The position numbers and the translations under genes are program-made. A model generated the notes under the pieces. The model searched no databases. It saw only the letters and a program-made list of their open reading frames with translations, and was not told the origin of the DNA. This document shows positions 1 through 5,783 of a stretch of DNA of 12,107 bases, piece after piece. Position 1 is the first letter of the stretch. Each line of letters starts with the position of its first letter. Origin of the DNA: Verrucomicrobiota bacterium. Its GTDB lineage: Bacteria; Verrucomicrobiota; Verrucomicrobiia; Chthoniobacterales; UBA10450. The stretch is from positions 1-12,107 of the forward strand of contig QHQV01000310.1 in the NCBI GenBank assembly GCA_003219945.1. Reading direction: 5' to 3'.

Positions 1-2280
1 AAGCGTGTGCGCACGGAAATGGAGCAGATCAAGCGCGAACTGCCCACGGGTTTGACGGCTGAGATTGCTTACGACTCGACCGCTTACATCAGCGATGCGA
101 TCCACGAGGTCGTAAAGACGCTGATCGACACGTTGCTCATCGTGATGCTGGTCATCTTTTTGTTTCTCGGTTCGTTGCGATCCGTCATTGTGCCCGTGGT
201 GGCGATCCCCATTTCGCTCATCGGTGCAGCGTTTCTCATGCAGGTCTTCGGCTTTTCGCTGAACCTGCTAACGCTGCTCGCGATCGTGTTGTCGGTCGGA
301 TTGGTGGTGGATGACGCGATTGTCGTTGTCGAGAATGTCGAACGCCACATGCGCGAAGGCATGTCGCGCATGAACGCGGCGATCAAGGGTGCGCGTGAAC
401 TTGTGGGCCCGATCATCGCGATGACTCTCACGCTCGCCACGGTTTACACGCCCATTGCGTTTCAGGGCGGCCTTACCGGCGCACTCTTTCGCGAGTTCGC
501 TTTGACCCTCGCTGGCGCCGTCTTCATTTCGGGAGTGGTTGCGCTCACACTTTCGCCGATGATGTCCGCGCACTTGCTGCGGTCCGAGCACGTCGATCAC
601 GGATTTAGCGGATGGGTCAATCGGACCTTTGATCGTTTTCGTGATTGGTATGGCAGTCATCTCGATCGAACTCTCAACGCGCGTCCGGCCGTGTATCTGG
701 TGTGGGCGGGAGTGTCGGCGCTTGCTTTGTTTATGTTCGTCATGATTCCGAAGGTTGCCTCCAAGGAATTAGCGCCGATGGAAGATCAAGGCGTGATCTT
801 TGGAATCGTGACTGCGCCGGCGAACGCGACCATCGACGACACAATCCGGTATGCCGACGCGGCAGGAAAAATCTTCCAGGATGTTCCGGATACACGTTTT
901 ACATTTCAGATCACGTTCCCCGATAACGGCTTTGGCGGGATGGTACTAAAACCGTGGGGTGTCCGTAAAACACCGACGGCAGCCTATCTCCCACCGGTTC
1001 AGCAAAAGCTTGGAGCGATTCCTGGTATCCAGATGTTTCCGATAATGCCCTCGCCGCTGCCGGGCAGCGATAATTTCCCGGTGAGTTTCGTCATCGCTTC
1101 CACGGCGGATCAAGAGCGAATCCTCGAATTCGCGCAGCAAATATTCGGCAAAGCGATGCAGGCGCACGTGTTTCGGTTTGGCGACATCGATACCAAAATC
1201 GACCAGCCTCAGGCCGAGATCGATTTCGATCACGACAAGGTGGCTGCACTCGGGCTGGATATGCAGCAAGTTGGCGCTGATCTCACGGCAGCGATTGGCG
1301 GGAATTATGTCAACCGATTCAACATTGCAGGTCGCAGTTATAAGGTGATTCCGCAAATCAAACGCGTCGATCGCCTGAATCCGCAGCAGTTGGAAAACAT
1401 TTACGTCACGGGGCCTAACAATAAATTGATCCCGCTGAGCACGGTGGCCACGATCAAACACAAGACCGTAGCACGTTCGCTGAATCGGATGCAGCAACTC
1501 AACGCCGTCACCATCAGCGGCGTTCCGGCCCGCTCGATCGATTCCGCTCTAAAATTTCTCGAAGATGAAGCCCGCAAGATTCTGCCCAAGGGGTACGTGA
1601 TCGATTACACCGGCGAATCGCGGCAACTGCGGACCGAAGGCGACAAGTTTGTTCCTGTATTCGTGTTGTCGATCGTTTTGATCTTTTTGGTCCTGGCAGC
1701 GCAATTCAACAGTTTTCGCGATCCGTTTATCGTATTGTTGGGGTCCGTGCCGCTGGCGCTTTTCGGCGCGGTGATCTTTATGTTTTTGAAGATGCCGTTT
1801 GGCACTTTCTTCACGAATGGGTGGACGACGTCGCTAAACATTTATTCGCAGGTGGGCCTCGTGACCCTTGTCGGACTCGTCTCGCGAAATGGCATTCTCA
1901 TTGTGCAATTCGCAAACGAAATGCAACGCAAAGGCATGGATAAACTGACTGCGGTGGCGCAAGCCGCCCGGATTCGGTTGCGACCTATCATGATGACGAG
2001 CGCTGCCACTGTTGCTGGCCACTTCCCGCTGACGCTGGTCACCGGTGCCGGCGCGGCTGCGAGAAACTCAATCGGTCTCGTTCTCGTCGGCGGGATGACC
2101 ATCGGGACAATCTTTACGCTATTCATCGTCCCGTCGCTCTACATGCTCCTCGCAAGAGAGCATCACGAAAAATCTTTGATGGATGTCGGCTGGGAAGATA
2201 CGCCGGAGGATGTCGATCTCACGCCTGAAATGGCGCCCGCTCTCGCGCCAGACGGGAACGGCAACGGTTGGAAAAAATAG
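1..2280 (+). CDS. RND (AcrB-type, HAE1) efflux permease, 5' truncated by window edge
   Basis: This is the C-terminal part of an inner-membrane proton-driven pump that exports drugs or hydrophobic compounds with a periplasmic adaptor and an outer-membrane channel. The frame is open from base 1, so the true start and roughly the first 300 residues (TM1 and the first porter subdomains) lie outside; the GTG at 7 is not the start. The first visible stretch aligns with AcrB just before TM2 (HEVVKTL). The TM4 proton-relay pair is present as GLVVDDAIVVVENVERHMREG-like sequence, with the two Asp codons at 310-315. The second porter half follows, then TM8-TM12, and a hydrophilic tail of about 35 residues ending GNGNGWKK. 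In TM10 the position of AcrB Lys940 is Arg (SRNGILIV, codon 1885-1887). An adaptor gene would be expected upstream, off the window; nothing downstream belongs to the pump. The substrate cannot be told. Family assignment is very secure. Confidence 0.96.
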   Translation, partial: KRVRTEMEQIKRELPTGLTAEIAYDSTAYISDAIHEVVKTLIDTLLIVMLVIFLFLGSLRSVIVPVVAIPISLIGAAFLMQVFGFSLNLLTLLAIVLSVGLVVDDAIVVVENVERHMREGMSRMNAAIKGARELVGPIIAMTLTLATVYTPIAFQGGLTGALFREFALTLAGAVFISGVVALTLSPMMSAHLLRSEHVDHGFSGWVNRTFDRFRDWYGSHLDRTLNARPAVYLVWAGVSALALFMFVMIPKVASKELAPMEDQGVIFGIVTAPANATIDDTIRYADAAGKIFQDVPDTRFTFQITFPDNGFGGMVLKPWGVRKTPTAAYLPPVQQKLGAIPGIQMFPIMPSPLPGSDNFPVSFVIASTADQERILEFAQQIFGKAMQAHVFRFGDIDTKIDQPQAEIDFDHDKVAALGLDMQQVGADLTAAIGGNYVNRFNIAGRSYKVIPQIKRVDRLNPQQLENIYVTGPNNKLIPLSTVATIKHKTVARSLNRMQQLNAVTISGVPARSIDSALKFLEDEARKILPKGYVIDYTGESRQLRTEGDKFVPVFVLSIVLIFLVLAAQFNSFRDPFIVLLGSVPLALFGAVIFMFLKMPFGTFFTNGWTTSLNIYSQVGLVTLVGLVSRNGILIVQFANEMQRKGMDKLTAVAQAARIRLRPIMMTSAATVAGHFPLTLVTGAGAAARNSIGLVLVGGMTIGTIFTLFIVPSLYMLLAREHHEKSLMDVGWEDTPEDVDLTPEMAPALAPDGNGNGWKK

Positions 2281-2286
2281 GTGCTC

Positions 2287-2308
2287 AGTCGCACGCGACT
2301 CGTCGCGT
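2287..2308. terminator. Small hairpins in the RND/truA convergent gap
   Basis: The 43-bp gap between two convergent genes holds two overlapping short inverted repeats: agtcgc/gcgact (2287-2292 with 2295-2300) and acgcga/tcgcgt (2293-2298 with 2303-2308, loop ctcg). There is no T-run on either strand. They could help end transcription from both sides, but the stems are short and this is only a candidate. Confidence 0.3.
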
Positions 2309-2323
2309 TGACGGGTTGATTCG

Positions 2324-3097
2324 TCAGTAGCGCACGCGGACGAGGTACAATCCTTCAGGGGGCGCGGTGAAACGCGCAGAGCCGATTTTGCCGGAGTGGA
2401 GTCGCGAAGTGATTTCTCCGACGCGCATTTTGCCGAGCCCGCATTTTACCAGTGCACCCACCATCAGCCGGACCATCTTGTAGAGGAAACCCTCCCCATC
2501 AAACTCCATTATGACGCACGGACCTTTTTGGCGGACACGTACAGAATTAATTGTGCGGACCGTACTTTGTTCGGGTTCGCCTCGGGACGAACCCGTCCGA
2601 CTGGCGGACTTCCCGCGATTGGCGGCGAAAGCCTCGAAGTCATGAGTGCCGACGAAATGTTTTGCTGCTGATTTCAAAATTTTCAGATCGAGTGGCTGTG
2701 CGACATGCCAGGCACGGCGATACTCGAACGGAGGCAAAACGGGCGCGGCCCAGATTCTGTAGCGATAAATTTTTCCTTTTGCCGAAAAACACGCGTGAAA
2801 ATCCTTCGACACATATCGGCAGCGAAGCACCCGAACGGTGACAGGCAGTAGCGCATTGAGCGTTTTGATCCAACGCTCAGCGGGCAAAAGTTTCAAGACA
2901 TCAACGTGCGCGCATTGTGCGAGGGCGTGAACGCCGGCGTCCGTTCGTCCGGCGCCGTGAACGCGGACAACTCCGCCAGTGACGCGCTCAAACACGCGTT
3001 CGAGGTGATCCTGCACCGTGTTGTGATGAGATTGGCTCTGCCAGCCCGCGAAAGGCGCGCCGTCGTAAGCGACGGTTAATTTCAATCTTCGCCACAT
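2324..3097 (-). CDS. truA: tRNA pseudouridine(38-40) synthase TruA
   Basis: TruA converts uridines 38-40 in the anticodon arm of several tRNAs to pseudouridine. The 257-residue length is typical. The N-terminal signature YDGAPFAGWQ (11-20) and catalytic motif GRTDAGVHA with Asp53 are intact; the second half has FLYKMVRLMVGAL (204-216), also conserved in the family. The start at 3097 is supported by a GAGGAT ribosome-binding sequence with GAGG ending six bases before the ATG. It is the last gene of the manC-ruvX-truA run, 65 bp after ruvX, and converges on the RND gene. Odd: residues about 164-175 (SASRTGSSRGEP) look like an extra loop between DFEAFAANRGK and STVRTI, which normally lie close together. 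The DNA there (2572-2609) is a pair of hairpins, so the loop may be a small inserted element. The active site is far from it in sequence and the frame is kept, so the enzyme is probably functional. Confidence 0.96.
   Translation of the reverse strand: MWRRLKLTVAYDGAPFAGWQSQSHHNTVQDHLERVFERVTGGVVRVHGAGRTDAGVHALAQCAHVDVLKLLPAERWIKTLNALLPVTVRVLRCRYVSKDFHACFSAKGKIYRYRIWAAPVLPPFEYRRAWHVAQPLDLKILKSAAKHFVGTHDFEAFAANRGKSASRTGSSRGEPEQSTVRTINSVRVRQKGPCVIMEFDGEGFLYKMVRLMVGALVKCGLGKMRVGEITSRLHSGKIGSARFTAPPEGLYLVRVRY
2572..2609. repeat. Double hairpin inside truA
   Basis: Two adjacent inverted repeats: cgggttcg/cgaacccg (2572-2579 with 2588-2595, 8 bp perfect, 8-base loop) and gtccg/cggac (2595-2599 with 2605-2609, 5-base loop). 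They fall on the 12 codons that seem extra in TruA (2573-2608). The pairing is seen directly; that it is an inserted palindromic element is inference from the family alignment as I remember it. Confidence 0.55.
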
Positions 3098-3162
3098 AGC
3101 GATCCTCGTCCGCTGCGTTGCAGCTTCGCTTCGGTCAGAATGACGGCGTCATCAATCACCAG
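3098..3162. repeat. Dispersed intergenic repeat between ruvX and truA
   Basis: The 65-bp gap contains, on the minus strand, gtcattctgaccgaagcg (3144-3127). This differs by one base from a sequence I recall as widely scattered in bacterial intergenic regions (GTCATTCTGAGCGAAGCG). Next to it is a small hairpin, gctgc/gcagc (3112-3116 with 3120-3124). The truA ribosome-binding site (3102-3107) lies at the edge of this stretch, so the element sits in the leader of truA inside the presumed operon. Confidence 0.5.
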
Positions 3163-3594
3163 TCACCATCCGCCTGCCGACTTCTCGTGCGCGCGGCGAT
3201 CCAGATAGCTTTGCAAAATCATTTGCGCCGCCACCTGATCCACGTAACCGCGGGTGTGCCGAGTTTTCTTACCCGCGTCACGCAATGCGCGGTGGGCTGC
3301 GACTGTCGTGAGCCGCTCGTCCCAGGTGACGACAGGGCAGGGGAGAATCGCGCGTAGCTTCTCCACAAAATCGAGAACCTCAGTTGCAGCGGTCCCGATC
3401 TGCCCATTCATGTGACGCGGGATGCCCGCCACGACATGATCGACATTTTTATCGCGGACGACTTTTGCAACCCGCAATTCTGGTCGTTCCTTGGCTGGAA
3501 TAGTCTCTAGCGGATGTGCCAGCAACTGCAGCTCGTCGGAGATGGCAAGCCCGATACGCGCCCGGCCAAAATCGAGAGCTAGGATCCGATTCAT
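3163..3594 (-). CDS. ruvX: RuvX/YqgF, putative pre-16S rRNA nuclease
   Basis: This is an RNase H-fold protein of the YqgF family, implicated in maturing the 5' end of 16S rRNA, and sometimes called a Holliday-junction resolvase homologue. At 143 residues it has the usual length. The three conserved acidic sites are visible: Asp8 in ALDFGRARIG, Glu93 in WDERLTT, and Asp119 in VDQVAA; GIPRHMNGQIG (58-67) is the usual glycine-rich loop. The ATG at 3594 follows a run of A with no clear Shine-Dalgarno sequence, so the start rests on alignment of the N-terminus. It lies 43 bp after manC and 65 bp before truA on the same strand, and is probably co-transcribed with them. Both gaps contain repeat-like DNA. 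Confidence 0.95.
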   Translation of the reverse strand: MNRILALDFGRARIGLAISDELQLLAHPLETIPAKERPELRVAKVVRDKNVDHVVAGIPRHMNGQIGTAATEVLDFVEKLRAILPCPVVTWDERLTTVAAHRALRDAGKKTRHTRGYVDQVAAQMILQSYLDRRAHEKSAGGW

Positions 3595-3600
3595 TTTTTT

Positions 3601-3629
3601 GGTACGGCGCGACCGCCGGGCGCGCGGCG
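3601..3629. repeat. 29-bp GC-rich repeat, copy A (manC-ruvX gap)
   Basis: This sequence beginning ggtacggcgc matches the reverse complement of 6721-6749 (inside hemW) at 26 of 29 positions, with a perfect core of 20 bases (3606-3625). It fills most of the 43-bp gap between manC and ruvX. Such a long exact match is very unlikely by chance in 12 kb, so it is probably a dispersed repeat. Its start, GGTAG/CGGCG, resembles the ends of the palindromic elements elsewhere in the window. Confidence 0.6.
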
Positions 3630-3637
3630 TTCAATTG

Positions 3638-4711
3638 TCATTGCAGTTCCGGCGGAAGTTTGCCGATAAAGTCTTTAATCCGTTCCGCTTCGTGCCGATG
3701 ACAAACCAAAAGGGCATCTGACGTACGGACTACGATCAGATCATGCACGCCGAGTAACGCGATCGTTGTTCCATTTTCCTCGAAAACGATGTTGTTGCTG
3801 GAATCGATCGCCGTGATTGCGCGGTTCGCGGCATTCCCGCGTTTGTCCTTTTCAAAATAATTCGCGACCGCGTGCCAGCTTCCGATGTCGTCCCAATCAA
3901 ATCCGGCCTCCACAACAAGAACGCGGTCGGCTTTTTCCATGATCGCGTAATCGAACGAGATGCGCGGCAGTTTGCTAAAGCGCTCACGCAAGGCTGACTC
4001 AAAATTTCCCGGCGCGCGCAGTTGTGAAAGAAAATCAGAGAGCTCCGGCGCGTGGCGGTTAAATTCGCGAAGCATCGTGGGCACGGACCAGACGAACATA
4101 CCCGCGTTCCACCGGAAGTTTCCCCTGCGTAGAAACGACTCCGCCAGATCGGGATTTGGTTTTTCACGAAAGCGCACGACACGATGAATTGCTTCGTTGT
4201 CCGGGCGCTTGCGCAAACGCACCGGCTTGCCGTGCTCGATGTACCCGAATCCGGGACACGCCCATGTCGGTTTGATGCCGATAATGACAAGCTCGCTTGT
4301 CTCGTCGGCCGCATCCGCAGCAAGGGTCAGTGTTTCCTGAAAGGCCGCCCGATTTGTAATGACGTGATCGGCTGGCACGACAGCCATGATAGCCGCGTGA
4401 TTGCGCACTGCCACCCAGCCGGTGCCGAGCGCGATCGCCGCGGCCGTGTCGCGTTTGGCCGGCTCGGCCACAATGTTCTCCTTTGGAAAATTCCTGAGTA
4501 ATTTTCGAACTGCGCTTTCCTGTTCTGCGTTCGTGAGAATCAGAATGCGTTCGGGCGGGATGAGCCCTTCGAGGCGCGCCAGAGTTTCTTCCAGCAAAGG
4601 TTTGTTTGAGACGAGGCTTAGCAGCTGTTTGGGGCGCGCCCGCCTACTCAACGGCCAAAACCGTTCGCCGCTGCCGCCGGCGAGGATAAGGGCGTACATC
4701 GAATCAGGCAT
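3638..4711 (-). CDS. manC: Mannose-1-phosphate guanylyltransferase
   Basis: The enzyme makes GDP-mannose from mannose-1-phosphate and GTP, supplying sugar nucleotides for exopolysaccharide, glycan or lipopolysaccharide assembly. The nucleotidyltransferase signature LILAGGSGERFWPLSR is at 8-23, followed by KRDTAAAIALG (86-96), VVPADHVI (111-118), PGFGYIE (153-159), FREKP (181-185), WNAGMFVW (201-208), and FDYAIMEKA...WDDIGSWHA (253-281). At 357 residues it is the single-domain form; the C-terminal phosphomannose isomerase domain of the two-domain ManC/AlgA type is absent. The start could be M1 (4711) or M5 (4699); neither has a clear ribosome-binding site. It is the first gene of the minus-strand run with ruvX and truA and is divergent from the small membrane-protein gene at 4782. 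Nothing else for polysaccharide synthesis is in view. A related sugar-1-phosphate nucleotidyltransferase is possible, but the motif set favours mannose. Confidence 0.93.
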   Translation of the reverse strand: MPDSMYALILAGGSGERFWPLSRRARPKQLLSLVSNKPLLEETLARLEGLIPPERILILTNAEQESAVRKLLRNFPKENIVAEPAKRDTAAAIALGTGWVAVRNHAAIMAVVPADHVITNRAAFQETLTLAADAADETSELVIIGIKPTWACPGFGYIEHGKPVRLRKRPDNEAIHRVVRFREKPNPDLAESFLRRGNFRWNAGMFVWSVPTMLREFNRHAPELSDFLSQLRAPGNFESALRERFSKLPRISFDYAIMEKADRVLVVEAGFDWDDIGSWHAVANYFEKDKRGNAANRAITAIDSSNNIVFEENGTTIALLGVHDLIVVRTSDALLVCHRHEAERIKDFIGKLPPELQ

Positions 4712-4781
4712 GTCGGTGCAGGAGATCGCGTCGCGAAAAATTGCCGTTTCTTTTTCCTAAACGCCACGTATATGGTAGGCG
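4712..4781. promoter_or_regulatory. Divergent gap between manC and the 4782 gene
   Basis: These 70 bp separate two divergent starts, so promoters for both genes should lie here or just inside them. On the plus strand a weak TTGCCG (4741-4746) and the AT-rich gtatatgg (4768-4775) stand upstream of the ATG at 4782, but spacing is too long for a good sigma-70 match. GGTAGG (4774-4779) may act as a ribosome-binding site. No operator repeat is seen. Confidence 0.25.
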
Positions 4782-5084
4782 ATGTTTTCCCTCATATCCA
4801 TTTCAAAAAGCTCTGAAGACCTTCCAGTTGCGCCGTTGCTCGTCCTTACCCGGACGGCAATCGGATTGGGTTTGGGAATCTTGATTGCAGACAAAATCAA
4901 GCCTCCAGTGCGTCAGGCAACGGCGATCACATTATTGACCATCGGCGCGTTGGCTGCGGCCCCGTGGCTGGTCAAAATCACCGTCGGCCAGATCATTCGT
5001 CCTGAGTCCGAATGGGGCAGCCGTGCCCGTTTGCGTTCGATTCGCGGCGATTCCGGCTATACGTCAGACGACGACGTCTATTAG
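4782..5084 (+). CDS. Small two-helix membrane protein, unknown function
   Basis: This is a 100-residue protein I do not recognise. It has two likely membrane segments, about residues 18-36 (LLVLTRTAIGLGLGILIAD) and 45-66 (QATAITLLTIGALAAAPWLVK). Between them is a short basic loop (KIKPPVRQ), and the tail is hydrophilic, first basic (SRARLRSIRGD) and then acidic (SDDDVY). The hydrophobic and charge pattern and the separate transcription direction suggest a real gene, not a shadow; no long ORF overlaps it in a more convincing frame. It diverges from manC and is followed five bases later by a palindromic element (5090-5161). After its TAG stop a second in-frame TAG occurs four codons later inside that element's end. 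No function is proposed. Confidence 0.65.
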   Translation: MFSLISISKSSEDLPVAPLLVLTRTAIGLGLGILIADKIKPPVRQATAITLLTIGALAAAPWLVKITVGQIIRPESEWGSRARLRSIRGDSGYTSDDDVY

Positions 5085-5089
5085 TTGAT

Positions 5090-5161
5090 GTTGTAGGGGT
5101 GTTCGCTCTCGCGAGCGCGTGGCAATCGTTCCCCGGTGCTTGGCACAAGCACCGCTATAAC
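5090..5161. repeat. Palindromic element E1 (MITE/REP-like)
   Basis: The ends gttgtag (5090-5096) and ctataac (5155-5161) are imperfect inverted repeats (6 of 7). Between them are two hairpins: cgctc/gagcg (5104-5108 with 5113-5117) and a strong cggtgcttg/caagcaccg (5134-5142 with 5146-5154, 3-base loop). There is no coding potential of its own. It lies just after the stop of the 4782 gene and runs into the 3' end of the decayed repeat gene on the other strand. The architecture matches elements at 6896 and 9223. Confidence 0.6.
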
Positions 5162-5583
5162 GCATCGCAATTTACGGATTCTTCGCAACCGCTTGCGCAG
5201 CGGCGTTGCAGTCGTCTTCTCAGCGAGGCCAAATGACCTGTTGGCGGTGTTGAAGCTGCCGGTAGCGTTGTTCTCAAGCGCGAATGCTCCGGTGGCTGTG
5301 TTTTGGCCACCAGTAGTGTTGCTGATGAGTGCGTGAGAACCATTCGCCATGTTGAAGTTGCCAGTGGTATTTCCGCCGAGTGCGCCATAACCAATGGCCG
5401 TGTTCCCACAGCGGTGTTGCTAATGCCGGTGATGTTGCTAAAGAGTGCGCTACCACCGACGGCCGTGTTGCCCGCACCTTCGGTGTGGTTGAAAAGCGCG
5501 GTCACTCCAGTGGCCGTATTGGAGCTGCCGGTCGTGTTGTTAACCTGGAGCAAATGGATTCGGATTGTATTTTCATGGTAATC
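5162..5583 (-). pseudogene. Decayed gene for an NTAxG-repeat surface-type protein
   Basis: The minus strand encodes tandem 17-residue units of the form NTAxGxxALxxNTTGxx, such as NTATGVTALFNHTEG and NTAVGGSALFSNITG. Such units resemble the head repeats of trimeric adhesin-like or S74-tail-associated proteins, which are usually exported; that role is inference. The frame is broken: units starting at 5571, 5520, 5469 and 5418 are in one frame, and those at 5404, 5353, 5302 and 5251 are in another. No signal peptide, proper start or usual C-terminal domain is found. Upstream in the first frame there is a TAG stop near 5620, and the first unit (5571) is degenerate (NTIRIHLLQ). Downstream, the reading frame becomes basic and non-repetitive and runs into element E1. 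I read this as a remnant. A sequencing error could explain the single shift but not the missing ends. Bases 5584-5686, upstream of it, hold nothing I recognise. Confidence 0.7.
5222..5571 (-). repeat. 51-bp tandem repeat array
   Basis: The Asn codon of each NTA motif falls at 5571, 5520, 5469, 5418, then 5404, 5353, 5302 and 5251. All spacings are exactly 51 nt except one of 14 nt, a deficit of 37 nt. This is the coding repeat of the decayed gene in this region. The pattern shows eight starts with one partial unit at the deletion junction near 5404/5405. Confidence 0.85.
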
Positions 5584-5686
5584 GAGAATCGCAGCAGCGG
5601 TTCCCCATTTTATCTAGACCAAAACTCTGGGTGTGGACGCCGCGTGGCGTGAAGATCTCGGCAACGTGGCCGACTGCTGCGATTGC

Positions 5687-5783
5687 TGTGTAGGCGAAGT
5701 GCGACGGACAAAAAGTTCGCGATCGCGAGGGCCGCGATCGCCAGCTCGCCGCGACGACCGCTCCCCCGAGGTACACCTACACA
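5687..5783. repeat. Palindromic element E2 at the hemW 3' end
   Basis: Perfect 8-bp terminal inverted repeats tgtgtagg (5687-5694) and cctacaca (5776-5783) bound 97 bp. Inside is a strong hairpin, gcgatcgcg/cgcgatcgc (5719-5727 with 5733-5741, loop agggc). The right end overlaps hemW, and the hemW stop codon (5777-5779, TAG on the minus strand) is part of the terminal repeat. The hairpin could also serve as a terminator for hemW, although it has no T-run. Confidence 0.65.

Noticed and set aside
946..1497. 183-residue minus-strand open frame inside the RND gene
   Set aside because: It is antisense to a strongly conserved efflux gene, has no recognisable motif or start signal, and its composition is that of a shadow frame.
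3118..3357. 79-residue plus-strand open frame in the ruvX region
   Set aside because: It is antisense to ruvX, begins inside a dispersed repeat and has no protein-like features.
5222..5571. CRISPR-like array
   Set aside because: The 51-bp period is continuous coding repeat with no spacers of unique sequence between identical repeats.
5303..5581. Plus-strand open frames of about 90 residues across the 51-bp repeats
   Set aside because: The repeats keep several frames open at once; only the minus-strand reading gives the known NTAxG unit, so the plus-strand frames are shadows.
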